Shown: positions 34,847 through 43,617, numbered from the stretch's first letter. The stretch: DNA of 64,000 nt from JAYEHL01 sp041653935 (GCA_041653935.1 JBAZEO010000001.1:868001-932000), one strand, 5' to 3'. Numbers and translations are program-made. The notes: generated from the sequence alone by a model not told the origin.

Positions 34847-35485
34847 ATGTGGAGACCAGCTCAAATATTCAGTGATAAAATGCACAGCCTGGCCGAGCCG
34901 GTGGGTAGAATAGTCGGCAAGACAGGAGTAAGTCCCAATACGCTCACCCTCTTCGGATTCTGCGTTAATTTCGGTGTAGCCTGGTTTATATCGCAGGGCC
35001 ACTTCGTTTACGGTGGCATATTGATACTTGTCGCAGGTATCTTTGACCTGCTTGACGGAGCAGTAGCACGAATGACGGGCAAGGTTACTAAATTCGGAGC
35101 GCTGCTGGATTCAACATTAGACCGCTATTCGGAAGGTGTAGTCTTATTCGGACTCCTGTGGTACTACGCTAGCCAACCCAGTGTCGTCTACAAGACGGAA
35201 TGCCTCCTGATATTTGCCACCATCGTCGGTTCCATACTGGTGAGCTACGTTAGGGCACGTGCCGAGGGGTTAAGCCTGGACGCCGAGGTAGGTATATTCA
35301 GAAGGACCATGAGAATCGGTATCCTTTCACTTGGCCTCATGTTCAGCGCTATCCCCGAACAACAAGATAATGTAATGCTCTACACGCTATGGATTCTGGC
35401 GATAGGCACCAACTTCACCGCGGTACACCGCCTGGCCTACGTCTGGCTCAAGACGCATAAGCCCAAGTCACAGGCGCAGAAATAG
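34847..35485 (+). CDS. CDP-alcohol phosphatidyltransferase (likely phosphatidylinositol phosphate synthase)
   Basis: This 212-aa membrane enzyme has about six helices. The family motif DG-x2-AR-x8-G-x3-D-x3-D is fully present in DLLDGAVARMTGKVTKFGALLDSTLDR (about residues 66-92). It transfers a phosphatidyl group from CDP-diacylglycerol (made by CdsA) to an alcohol. With ino1 and a PimA-like enzyme alongside, inositol phosphate is the likely acceptor, as in actinobacterial PIP synthase; phosphatidylglycerol phosphate synthase is the alternative. Its stop abuts the stop of the convergent protease gene. Confidence 0.87.
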   Translation: MWRPAQIFSDKMHSLAEPVGRIVGKTGVSPNTLTLFGFCVNFGVAWFISQGHFVYGGILILVAGIFDLLDGAVARMTGKVTKFGALLDSTLDRYSEGVVLFGLLWYYASQPSVVYKTECLLIFATIVGSILVSYVRARAEGLSLDAEVGIFRRTMRIGILSLGLMFSAIPEQQDNVMLYTLWILAIGTNFTAVHRLAYVWLKTHKPKSQAQK

Positions 35486-36739
35486 TCACCGCCATCTGCG
35501 GATAAAGGTAAATCCCAGAAACACCGTCAGGGCACTCAATATCACTACTATAGTGATCAGCGCAATATATGGGGCAGTCAATACAAATTCATTCCCGCCC
35601 GGTGACGGTGTAGACGTAGGTGCAGGAGTCACTGCAGGCTGCGGACCTAATCCGAGGCTCGCTCTCCAATTTTCGTTCAATCCGTCCGTATCAAAGCCGT
35701 AAACCTGTGACAAGGCTTCGTCATCAGTGACACCCTGCTTGAATAGATCAAGCAGGGCCAAAAACTTTACGCTCCCATAATTATCTACGAGAAATTTCAC
35801 GATGCTATAGCTCTCAGCGTAGCAAAGAATAGCCTCATCAGAATCAGCGGGAAAAGAGCTGGCAATGCTGCGCACTGAAAAAAGGCTATCATCCGATACG
35901 GCATTATCCAGGCTATCCTGAAAATTCTCCGTCAGCTCACCCTCAGTATTCATAGCGATCCCCTCGCTGAGCCAGGTGGGAATCCATCCAAAAGGACCAT
36001 AAACAAGCTGACCGACTACTAAATGACCTAACTCGTGAGCCACCGTCCTTTCGCCCCAGTCGAGGTTATCGACCTCGATGCCGATCATGATAGCACCGTA
36101 ATCGGGAAAGGCTTGGCCGCCGGTCCATATATCAGGATTCACCAGAGAACTCTGCAAATCCCAGGGATCAGCGTAGATATAAAAGTCGATAGGTTGGTTT
36201 AAGGATACATCGAACTCGTCAGTGAGCCTAATAACAGCCCCATCAGCGGCATCGATTAATTGCTGTGCAAATGATGAGTCGCCCTCATACCACCACAGGG
36301 TTATATTACCACTCGTCACCCCCCGCCAATTGTAACGTAAATCATCATATCTTACCGTGGCATAAGGGCTTGTATAAGCATTCCCCACGGCATCTTCGAT
36401 AAGCCACCGGTACTCTATCTCTGTTCCAGGCGGAACGCCGCCCGAATCTTGCATATCCCAGTTCCAGCTGACCATCACATACTCATTAGCATCGAAGGCT
36501 ACATCAGAACGACAAATTACCGGCACCAGGCTACGTCTAACCACCTGGCACTCTATGTCTATATCTACGATATCCGTCGATGCCCTTGCTTCTAGGCTGA
36601 AGGTAACGCTTTGAGGAAAATCAGCCTGGGCATCGCTACTTACAACTTCGATACCGCCATCAGCAGCAGCTATGCTACAAGGAATTAATGTAAAGGCAAG
36701 AACCAGTAACACTAAAGCGAAGCAATACTTCATTATCAT
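35486..36739 (-). CDS. Membrane-anchored MA-clan metallopeptidase-like protein
   Basis: This 417-aa exported protein has a signal segment (1-25), a beta-rich domain (about 30-135), and a peptidase MA-like domain with zinc motif HELGH near residue 250. A downstream WLSEGIA supplies a likely Glu ligand. A Thr/Pro/Ser linker (about 365-385) and a C-terminal membrane helix with an RRWR stop-transfer end complete it. The signal region contains LIPC, so lipid attachment is also conceivable. Its ATG overlaps the prfB stop (ATGA). The substrate is unknown. Confidence 0.8.
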   Translation of the reverse strand: MIMKYCFALVLLVLAFTLIPCSIAAADGGIEVVSSDAQADFPQSVTFSLEARASTDIVDIDIECQVVRRSLVPVICRSDVAFDANEYVMVSWNWDMQDSGGVPPGTEIEYRWLIEDAVGNAYTSPYATVRYDDLRYNWRGVTSGNITLWWYEGDSSFAQQLIDAADGAVIRLTDEFDVSLNQPIDFYIYADPWDLQSSLVNPDIWTGGQAFPDYGAIMIGIEVDNLDWGERTVAHELGHLVVGQLVYGPFGWIPTWLSEGIAMNTEGELTENFQDSLDNAVSDDSLFSVRSIASSFPADSDEAILCYAESYSIVKFLVDNYGSVKFLALLDLFKQGVTDDEALSQVYGFDTDGLNENWRASLGLGPQPAVTPAPTSTPSPGGNEFVLTAPYIALITIVVILSALTVFLGFTFIRRWR

Positions 36740-37840
36740 TTTCCTATAGTATGTTTGAGATACGCATAAATAAAATCATCCAGATCGCCATCGAGAACAG
36801 CATTCGGATTGCTGGTCTCATACTCCGTTCTGTGATCTTTGACCATTTTGTAGGGATGAAGCACATAGCTCCTGATCTGATTTCCCCACCCCGCAGCTAC
36901 ATGTTCCCCCTTTAGTTTCGCCTGCTCGTCGGCACGTTTCTCTAACTCAAGCTCGAGCAAACGAGCCCTCAGCACCTTCATGGCTATTTCTTTGTTCTGA
37001 TACTGGGAGCGCTCATTCTGGCACGCTGCCACTATCCCTGTCGGTATATGAGTAATCCTGACCGCGCTGCTGGTCTTCTGCACGGACTGGCCGCCGTGGC
37101 CGCTGGCCCTGAAACAATCTATGCGCAGATCATCCTGATTTATCTGGATATCAACATCTTGATTGACCTCGGGCATCACCTCGACCAGCGCAAACGATGT
37201 ATGTCTGGAATGCGAGCCATCGAAAGGAGAAAGGCGCACCAAACGATGCACACCGCGTTCCGCTTTAAGATAACCATAGGCGTAAAGGCCATCGATTTCT
37301 ATGAGAGCGCTTTTTATGCCGGCTTCCTCACCGGGAGAAGAGTCTACTATAGCCGCTTTGTAACCACGCCGCTCCGCCCACCTGAGATACATCCTGAGGA
37401 GCATTTCCGCCCAGTCCTGGGCCTCCGTCCCGCCGGCGCCGGCATGAACTGCGAGGAAAGCGTTGCCTTTTTCATACTCGCCACCCAGCATGAGTTCGAT
37501 TTCCATCTCCTCGAACTTTGCATAGGCCTTCTCTGTCTCAGAGACTATATCACCTTGAAGCGAGACCTCCTCTTCTTCATCCGAAAGCTCAGCAAGGCCC
37601 AATAAATCATTTACCCTGCGTTCTAAGCCTTTCCAGCCGTCCACCTGGCCCTTCAACTCGCCGAGGCGACGCATAACAGTCTGAGCCCGCCCCTGGTCCT
37701 GCCAGAACGCAGGATCGGATGACTCTAGCTCAATACGCTGTATCTCCCGCTCTTTCTGCGCGATGTCAAAGACGCACCATTACATGGGAAACCTGCCCCG
37801 CCAGTTCCTCAAGCCTACTACGTTGTTCTTGCAAATTCAC
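36736..37840 (-). CDS. prfB: Peptide chain release factor 2 (programmed +1 frameshift)
   Basis: RF2 releases peptides at UGA and UAA. The gene is read in two frames. A GTG at 37840 opens a 24-codon frame ending at an in-frame TGA (37766-37768) inside CTTTGAC; a +1 shift there continues for 343 codons, giving 367 aa, the normal RF2 length. GHGGQSVQKT holds the catalytic GGQ, and RLSPFDG is the RF2-specific SPF. A ribosome site GGAAGCA precedes the GTG. The upstream Shine-Dalgarno-like stimulator is weak (GGTG). It is co-transcribed with nfi and the metallopeptidase gene. Confidence 0.95.
37765..37771 (-). promoter_or_regulatory. RF2 autoregulatory frameshift site CTTTGAC
   Basis: The minus strand reads CGT CTT TGA C, the conserved slippery Leu codon plus UGA stop and following C seen in most bacterial prfB genes. 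Low RF2 slows termination at the UGA and favours the +1 shift. Confidence 0.93.
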
Positions 37841-37908
37841 TGCTTCCTTTCCGCTGATTTCTTTCTAATCGACGGAGACTAATCTCAGCCTTAGCATACG
37901 ACTGCCAC

Positions 37909-38628
37909 TCAACCGCCTACCCCGGACGCTGCCTGATGTGCTAATCGAGTGGGTTCAGGAAGACGATAGCCACTACAGCAACTAAGCACCCAGCGGCAAG
38001 CCTCATCAAGATCAATCCTGTGTCCAATCGAAACGTAGACCGGCCTCACGCGCCGTTTAGTACGAAGCGCTGCTCCTACGATTTCCTCATTATCGATCAG
38101 CGACACACGATCGCCTCTCTCTTCACCTAAATCTTCATGCGTACCGCACAGTATCGACTTGGCACACCCAATGACAGGCACATCCAAGAAGAGGCCGAGA
38201 TGCGATGCCAGCCCCAGCCTACGCGGATGGGCGATGCCCTGAGCATCCGCAATAAACAAATCGGGTGTGGTGCTCAATTGCTTGCATACGGCAAGTATCA
38301 AAGGTACCTCTCGAAAAGACAACAGGCCCGGGACATAAGGAAACTCTATCTTCATCAGCGCCGTCCTGCGCTCCGCCACTTCCATCGACGGATAACGCAA
38401 CACAACGATTGCCCCGCGCGAGATGCCATCGCTGTTTACTCCAGAGATATCGACACCAGCGATAAGCTCAACGGCATCGAGGCGACCTTTCCTCACCACC
38501 CTGCCCGCAAGGCCGCGTTGAATCTCTTTGGCCTCGGCGACACTCACATCCCACCTATGAATGTCACGTACCTTCACATCGCAAATTATAGCCTTTGCTA
38601 TAGTTGCTGGCAACCCGCCCATTGACAC
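37909..38628 (-). CDS. nfi: Endonuclease V
   Basis: This enzyme nicks DNA near deaminated bases such as hypoxanthine. The 239-aa protein shows AGVDIS near residue 58 (first catalytic Asp), FPYVPGLLSFREVP near 96, and DAQGIAHPRRLGLASHLG near 128 with the second Asp. About ten N-terminal residues exceed the usual length, so a later start is possible; the annotated frame begins with GTG, with an ATG two codons later. The gene's 5' end overlaps the divergent rpsP promoter. Confidence 0.93.
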   Translation of the reverse strand: MSMGGLPATIAKAIICDVKVRDIHRWDVSVAEAKEIQRGLAGRVVRKGRLDAVELIAGVDISGVNSDGISRGAIVVLRYPSMEVAERRTALMKIEFPYVPGLLSFREVPLILAVCKQLSTTPDLFIADAQGIAHPRRLGLASHLGLFLDVPVIGCAKSILCGTHEDLGEERGDRVSLIDNEEIVGAALRTKRRVRPVYVSIGHRIDLDEACRWVLSCCSGYRLPEPTRLAHQAASGVGG

Positions 38629-38650
38629 ACAGCGACTAATCTATGATAAT
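38622..38650 (+). promoter_or_regulatory. Promoter of the rpsP operon
   Basis: A consensus TTGACA -35 and GATAAT -10 are spaced by 17 bp, about 25 bases before the rpsP ATG. The -35 lies over the first codons of nfi on the other strand, so the two genes may interfere. Confidence 0.75.
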
Positions 38651-38674
38651 AGCAACGTTAAGGGGTAAAATGAC

Positions 38675-39055
38675 ATGGTAAAAATTCGACTAAGTCGCGT
38701 AGGAAAAAAGAAACAGCCCAGCTACCGTTTAGTAGTCGCTGACGTTAAGTCACCGCGAGATGGTGATTTTATTGAAATCATAGGCCACTACAACCCGCGT
38801 ACTGAACCAGCTACTATTGTTATCGACGAAGAGAAAGCTCGACTATGGCTCAGCCGTGGAGCTCAACCGACAGAACGGGTCAGCATTTTGCTAGGCAAGG
38901 CCGGCATAACGGAAATGCCAAAGATCAACTTCTCTAAGAAGCCTCCTGAGGTGAAGAAATCAGAGGAAAAATCAGGGGAGACATCGGAGGCAAAACCCGC
39001 TCAAGAACCAGCCGCGGAAGCCAAAGCTGAGACCAAGACTGAGAAAGCAAGCTAA
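38675..39055 (+). CDS. rpsP: Ribosomal protein S16 with extended tail
   Basis: The S16 core spans residues 1-85, with MVKIRLSRVGKKKQPSYR, DGDFIEIIGHYNPR and LWLSRGAQPTERV. At 126 aa it has a tail of about 40 residues, rich in Lys/Glu/Ala/Pro, that S16 normally lacks; similar tails occur on S2, NusA and the FmdB-like protein in this window. It is first gene of the operon with khpA and rimM, a common bacterial arrangement. Confidence 0.96.
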   Translation: MVKIRLSRVGKKKQPSYRLVVADVKSPRDGDFIEIIGHYNPRTEPATIVIDEEKARLWLSRGAQPTERVSILLGKAGITEMPKINFSKKPPEVKKSEEKSGETSEAKPAQEPAAEAKAETKTEKAS

Positions 39056-39103
39056 CGACCCTTCCTCAAGAAGGGCTCGAAGAAACAAGCAAAGGAGAAT
39101 GAC

Positions 39104-39331
39104 ATGAAAGAGCTTATTGAGTTCATCGTCAAATCCATCGTCAACAATCCTAATGACGTAGTGGTGACTGAGGAGAGAAGCGAAGGGGGAGTACTCCTTA
39201 AGCTCCAGGTACACGCGGATGACATGGGCCGTGTCATCGGCAAGCAAGGCCGCGTAGTCCAGGCAATGCGCACCCTGCTCCGGATAATGGCTGTCAAGCA
39301 GAATACCCGCGTAGAACTAGTGGTAATTTAA
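39104..39331 (+). CDS. khpA: KH-domain RNA-binding protein KhpA
   Basis: This 75-aa protein is a single KH domain. The GxxG loop reads VIGKQGR near residue 43, preceded by LQVHADDMG and followed by VQAMRTLL. In other bacteria KhpA pairs with KhpB/Jag and binds many RNAs, affecting cell division and ribosome-related functions. It sits between rpsP and rimM, as in many bacteria. An AAAGGAG ribosome site precedes the ATG. Confidence 0.9.
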   Translation: MKELIEFIVKSIVNNPNDVVVTEERSEGGVLLKLQVHADDMGRVIGKQGRVVQAMRTLLRIMAVKQNTRVELVVI

Positions 39332-39350
39332 CAATCCCACTTTTAGTATC

Positions 39351-39845
39351 ATGAATCCCCAATTCATCCCGATTGCTCGGGTTGTTGCCCCTTGGGGCAT
39401 TCACGGAGAGGTAAAGGCAGAACCATTGACCGACTTCTCCGACCGATTCGTATGCGGTGAGACGATATATTTACAGGAATTACCGCTAACTATAGAATCA
39501 AGCAGGTTTCATGGTGGTTTGGTCATCCTCAAGATTGCTACAATCGATAGCAGAAATAAAGCTGAAGAAATACGAGGGCTGTTCTTAGAGATACCTTCTG
39601 ACCAGTTACATTCCCTCCCGGAAGGTGAGTATTACCGATTCCAGATGATCGGCCTTAAAGTATTAAACACTGAAGGCAAGCTGCTGGGACAGGTTTCAGA
39701 TGTGATACAAACCGGTAGTAACGATGTTTACGAAATTTCTTCTGATAATGGCGTGTTCCTTATACCAGCAACAGATGAAGTGATAAAATCAATAGATATT
39801 GATAAAGGTTGTATGGTAATAGAGTTGCTAAAAGGCCTTATATAA
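39351..39845 (+). CDS. rimM: Ribosome maturation factor RimM
   Basis: This 164-aa factor binds S19 and helps assemble the 30S head. The N-terminal beta-barrel has IARVVAPWGIHGEVKAEPLT, and the C-terminal PRC-barrel domain has EYYRFQMIGLKV, VSDVIQTGSNDVYEI and LIPATDEVIKSID. The last element is the family signature. It is the final gene of the rpsP operon; trmD, often next, is not here. Confidence 0.94.
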   Translation: MNPQFIPIARVVAPWGIHGEVKAEPLTDFSDRFVCGETIYLQELPLTIESSRFHGGLVILKIATIDSRNKAEEIRGLFLEIPSDQLHSLPEGEYYRFQMIGLKVLNTEGKLLGQVSDVIQTGSNDVYEISSDNGVFLIPATDEVIKSIDIDKGCMVIELLKGLI

Positions 39846-39939
39846 TAAAACTACCCAGCTATAATAACGATAGCAATTTGCCTATACCGACTTCGATGAT
39901 GAATCGAATTCACAATCAATAATTTTGCCGAGGTAAATA

Positions 39940-40581
39940 ATGGGTAACGCGCAGTCACAAATACCAGAGGTGGTAATCTTCCGTCTTCCGATATATCTTT
40001 ACATGCTCTCCTTGCTAACCGAGGAGAACACCGAAGTAGTCAGCTCACAGGAACTGGGAGCCAGACTCCAGATGACCCCAGCCCAGATAAGGAAAGACCT
40101 GAGCTACTTTGGCAAATTTGGCAAGCAAGGAAAAGGCTATCACGTTAGAACACTCTCCGCAGAACTGCGTAAGATAATAGGCCTTGATCAAGAATGGAAT
40201 ATGGCACTTATCGGGGTTGGAAGAATCGGGAGGGCCCTGCTGGACTACGGTAATCTTGCGCTACGCGGCTTTAAGATTGTAGCCGCATTCGATATTGATC
40301 CGCAGCTGATCGGGAAGAAAGCAGGCGGGGTGATTATCCAGAATACATGCGAGCTATCCAAGACCATTAAAAACAAAGATATTAAGATCGGTGTAATTGC
40401 CGTGCCGCCAGCTCAGGTACAGAAAGCGGTAGACCTATTGGTGAGATGTGGAATAAAAGCAATACTCAGCTATTATCCTGTAGCTACTAACGTACCTTCC
40501 GACGTGAGAGTAAGGAAAGTAGATCCCATGTTCGCCTTGCAGACTATGACTTACTATCTACGAAGACTAGGGCCTGTTTAA
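39940..40581 (+). CDS. rex: Redox-sensing transcriptional repressor Rex
   Basis: This 213-aa repressor senses the NADH/NAD+ ratio. The N-terminal winged helix (about 10-80) includes EVVSSQELGARLQMTPAQIRKDLSYFGKFG, and the Rossmann domain has LIGVGRIGRALLDY near residue 89 for NAD(H). The C-terminal helix with MFALQTMTYYLRRL swaps in the dimer. Rex typically controls fermentative and respiratory genes. Its 3' end overlaps the convergent atpC by 15 bases. I do not see a clean Rex operator nearby. Confidence 0.94.
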   Translation: MGNAQSQIPEVVIFRLPIYLYMLSLLTEENTEVVSSQELGARLQMTPAQIRKDLSYFGKFGKQGKGYHVRTLSAELRKIIGLDQEWNMALIGVGRIGRALLDYGNLALRGFKIVAAFDIDPQLIGKKAGGVIIQNTCELSKTIKNKDIKIGVIAVPPAQVQKAVDLLVRCGIKAILSYYPVATNVPSDVRVRKVDPMFALQTMTYYLRRLGPV

Positions 40582-40989
40582 CTTCTTGCGGCGATGCTCA
40601 GCTACCTTAAGCTGTATTAGAGACCTGCGCAGGGTAGCCTCGGCAGCAGCTATATCGACCGCAGACGCGCTCTGTCGCAGACTTTCCTCGGCGTGGCGCT
40701 TAGCTTCCTCAGCCTTCGCGACATCGATCTCCTCAGCACGCTCAGCGACATCGGCCAGAACAATCACCTTATCCTGCATGACCTCAAGGAAGCCGCCGTT
40801 CACAAACATGGCCACATCTTCGCCACCATGGCGCACTACCAGCATGCCTGGCTTAAGTGTAGTCAGCAGCGGCGCATGGCTGGGAAGAATACCAAGCTCT
40901 CCCTGAACCCCAGGAGCAATAACCAGATCGACTTCCTCGGAGTAAACCACTCGCTCTGCTGTAACTATCTCAAACTTTAGCTTAGCCAA
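40567..40989 (-). CDS. atpC: ATP synthase F1 epsilon subunit
   Basis: This 140-aa subunit belongs to the F1 central stalk and regulates ATPase activity. The N-terminal beta-sandwich contains VTAERVVYSEEVDLVIAPG and GELGILPSHAPLLTTLKPG; the C-terminal helical hairpin (about 88-140) is present. It is last in the atp operon, 32 bases after atpD. Its 3' end lies inside rex on the other strand. Confidence 0.95.
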   Translation of the reverse strand: MAKLKFEIVTAERVVYSEEVDLVIAPGVQGELGILPSHAPLLTTLKPGMLVVRHGGEDVAMFVNGGFLEVMQDKVIVLADVAERAEEIDVAKAEEAKRHAEESLRQSASAVDIAAAEATLRRSLIQLKVAEHRRKKLNRP

Positions 40990-41021
40990 AGGCCTTCACC
41001 ACCTATTATCATTATCCTCTG

Positions 41022-42416
41022 CTAGGCACTCGCCATCTGCTTCGCCTTCTCCACCGCCTCGTCGATCGTACCTACCATCAGGAACGCCTGCTCCGGAAGA
41101 TCATCATGTTTACCCTCAAGTATCTCCTTGAAACCGCGCACCGTCTCTTTAACCGGTACATATTTGCCGGGTATGCTGGTGAACTGCTCGGCGACGAACA
41201 TCGGCTGAGACAGGAAGCGCTGGATCTTGCGGGCGCGCTTCACGATGAGTTTATCCTCCTCGGAGAGCTCTTCCATACCTAGAATTGCAATGATATCCTG
41301 CAGGTCCTTATAGCGTTGAAGCACCCTCTGCACGCCACGGGCGGTTGAATAATGCTCATCGCCGACAACCTTAGGATCGAGGACTCGTGACGTTGAGGCC
41401 AGCGGATCGACGGCGGGAAAGAGTCCCTGCTCGGCAATGGAGCGTTCCAGAGCCACGACCGCATCAAGGTGACCGAATGTCGTCGACACGCCCGGGTCAG
41501 TGTAGTCGTCGGCGGGCACGTAGATGGCCTGGAATGAGGTAATTGAGCCCTTCTTAGTGGAAGTGATCCTCTCCTCCAGCTCGCCCATTTCTGTGGCCAG
41601 CGTAGGCTGATAACCTACCGCTGAAGGCATGCGTCCGAGCAGCGCCGAGACCTCCATGCCAGCCAGAGTGTAACGATATATATTATCAATGAAGAGCAAA
41701 ACGTCCTGCCCTTCCACGTCGCGGAAATACTCTGCCATGGTGAGACCGGTAAAAGCGATCCTGATCCTCACTCCTGGGGGCTCGTTCATCTGACCAAAAA
41801 CTAGCGCCGTCTTGGCCAAAACGCCGGACTCTTTCATTTCATACCAGAGGTCGTTGCCCTCGCGGGAGCGCTCTCCCACACCGGCGAATACGGAGAAACC
41901 GCCGTGCTCCATGGCTATATTGCGAATAAGCTCCTGGATAACCACGGTCTTGCCGACTCCGGCTCCTCCGAAGGCTCCGATCTTGCCGCCTCGGGTAAAA
42001 GGTGTGATCAGGTCGACGACCTTCAGCCCCGTTTCCAGTATCTGTATCGAGGTCTCCTGGTCCTGGAACGACGGCGGAACGCGGTGTATAGGCCATCTCT
42101 CTGTAGCCTTCACCTCACCCAGCTCATCCAACGGCTCTCCGAGAACGTTGAAGAGCCTGCCCAGAGCGGGACGACCCACCGGCACGCTGATCGGCGCTCC
42201 AGTATCGATAGCCTCAGCGCCGCGCGGCAGACCCTCAGTCGGAGTCATAGAGAGACAGCGCACCCAGTTATTACCAACGTGCTGCTGTACCTCCAGCACC
42301 ATCTTTTCCTTGCCCAACTGTATCTCTATAGCGTTATTAAGACCCGGCAGTTCATCCGGTGGAAATTCCACGTCCACTACCGTGCCGATAACCTGAACGA
42401 CCTTTCCTTTTGCCAC
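41022..42416 (-). CDS. atpD: ATP synthase F1 beta subunit
   Basis: This is the catalytic subunit. The 464-aa protein has the P-loop GGAGVGKTVVIQEL near residue 150, GERSREGNDLW, LLFIDNIYRYT (Walker B region) and ALLGRMPSAVGYQPTLATEMG. The GTG start has AGGAGG five bases upstream. It follows a small winged-helix-like gene rather than atpG directly. Confidence 0.97.
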   Translation of the reverse strand: MAKGKVVQVIGTVVDVEFPPDELPGLNNAIEIQLGKEKMVLEVQQHVGNNWVRCLSMTPTEGLPRGAEAIDTGAPISVPVGRPALGRLFNVLGEPLDELGEVKATERWPIHRVPPSFQDQETSIQILETGLKVVDLITPFTRGGKIGAFGGAGVGKTVVIQELIRNIAMEHGGFSVFAGVGERSREGNDLWYEMKESGVLAKTALVFGQMNEPPGVRIRIAFTGLTMAEYFRDVEGQDVLLFIDNIYRYTLAGMEVSALLGRMPSAVGYQPTLATEMGELEERITSTKKGSITSFQAIYVPADDYTDPGVSTTFGHLDAVVALERSIAEQGLFPAVDPLASTSRVLDPKVVGDEHYSTARGVQRVLQRYKDLQDIIAILGMEELSEEDKLIVKRARKIQRFLSQPMFVAEQFTSIPGKYVPVKETVRGFKEILEGKHDDLPEQAFLMVGTIDEAVEKAKQMASA

Positions 42417-42464
42417 GATAACCTCCTGACAGACTCGGTAAATACCTTACTTGATTTTTATTTT

Positions 42465-42740
42465 TTAAATCTCGCGTCGCCCGCCGCAATTACGGCCTGC
42501 GTGCACCCCGAACTCCGTTGTATCATAATATCTATATCGGCCTGACCCGACACCATCCTCCCGCTGCACCCTGCGCCAGACCTCCAAAGTATCGAGTATC
42601 TTATGTAGCCGCTCCTTAGATAACTTGACTCCCCTAGACTCCAACTCCTGCGATATCTCATCGAATGTAAAATAACGTTTTGGATTTGATCGAAATATAC
42701 TTACTAATTCAGTGCTAGGATCATCAGCCTGTCTTACCAA
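42465..42740 (-). CDS. Small winged-helix-like protein inside the atp operon
   Basis: This 91-aa protein is encoded between atpG and atpD. Residues about 15-70 look like a winged helix: RYFTFDEISQELESRGVKLSKERLHKILDTLEVW, then a wing with VGSGRYRYY. The fold resembles the Fur N-terminal half or DNA-binding wHTH proteins, but no metal ligands or dimer domain follow. A TTG start with GGAGG seven bases upstream supports real translation. It could regulate the operon; this is only positional inference. Confidence 0.6.
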   Translation of the reverse strand: MVRQADDPSTELVSIFRSNPKRYFTFDEISQELESRGVKLSKERLHKILDTLEVWRRVQREDGVGSGRYRYYDTTEFGVHAGRNCGGRREI

Positions 42741-42756
42741 GACAATCCTCCGTTTC

Positions 42757-43617
42757 CTATTCCAGAGCAGCTACTCCGCCCACTATATCCAACAGCTCCT
42801 TTGTAATCATCTCCTGTCTTGCTTTGTTGTATTTAAGCGTCAGCTCACCGATAAGCTCATGCGCATTATCGGTAGCGTTACGCATAGCCACCATACGCGC
42901 TGATTGTTCGCTGGCAATAGCCTCCAGCAAAGCGTGATAAAGGCTCATCTCAATAAACCTGGGCAACAGCTCGGACATCACATCTTGCGACGTAGGCTCA
43001 TATATATATTCATTATTTTTACCCGCCTCGAAGACAGCAGGCTCTATCGGCAACAGTTTCACTATCGCCGGCTTCTGCGATACCGTATTCACGAATTGAG
43101 TGTATGATACATACACCTCATCAACCAGCCCGGCGGTGTAATCGTCCACAACTATGCGTGCTACCGGCAGAATGTCAGACACCGATGGTTTATCGGACAT
43201 ATTTATAAACTCAGCGCGCACCTGCTGCCCGCTGCGCAGCATGAAATCCCTGCCCTTGCGCCCAATAGCTATGTTTGTAACCGGCACACCCTTGCTATCC
43301 ATGATGAACCTGGCAGCATTGCGATTCACGTTTGCAACAAGACCGCCGCAAAGCCCGCGGTCCGGGGTTATATGTACAACAGCAACCTTATTCACCGTCC
43401 TCTTAACCAGAAGAGGATGGCTCTCCTCCCCCACGCGTGTCTGCGCCGCAAGGTCTGCCAACACCTGTTTTATCTTTTCTGCATAGGGACGCGAAGCCAG
43501 TGTACGCTCTTGAGCACGCTTCATCTTGGAAGCAGCAATCATCTCCATGGCTTTAGTAACCTTGGAGGTATTGCGTACGCTCTTTATCCGGCGATTAATC
43601 TGACGAATAGTTGCCAT
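42757..43617 (-). CDS. atpG: ATP synthase F1 gamma subunit
   Basis: This 286-aa central-stalk rotor protein has the conserved N-terminal helix RQINRRIKSVRNTSKVTKAMEMIAASK, the GLCGG motif near residue 88, and the C-terminal ARMVAMRNATDNAHELIGELTLKYNKARQ. It is 31 bases downstream of atpA and followed after 16 bases by the winged-helix-like gene. Confidence 0.97.
   Translation of the reverse strand: MATIRQINRRIKSVRNTSKVTKAMEMIAASKMKRAQERTLASRPYAEKIKQVLADLAAQTRVGEESHPLLVKRTVNKVAVVHITPDRGLCGGLVANVNRNAARFIMDSKGVPVTNIAIGRKGRDFMLRSGQQVRAEFINMSDKPSVSDILPVARIVVDDYTAGLVDEVYVSYTQFVNTVSQKPAIVKLLPIEPAVFEAGKNNEYIYEPTSQDVMSELLPRFIEMSLYHALLEAIASEQSARMVAMRNATDNAHELIGELTLKYNKARQEMITKELLDIVGGVAALE

Noticed and set aside
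39885..39935. Possible Rex operator upstream of rex
   Set aside because: TTGTGAA is present on the minus strand, but the second half-site is off by spacing and sequence. Not a credible TTGTGAA-N4-TTCACAA site.
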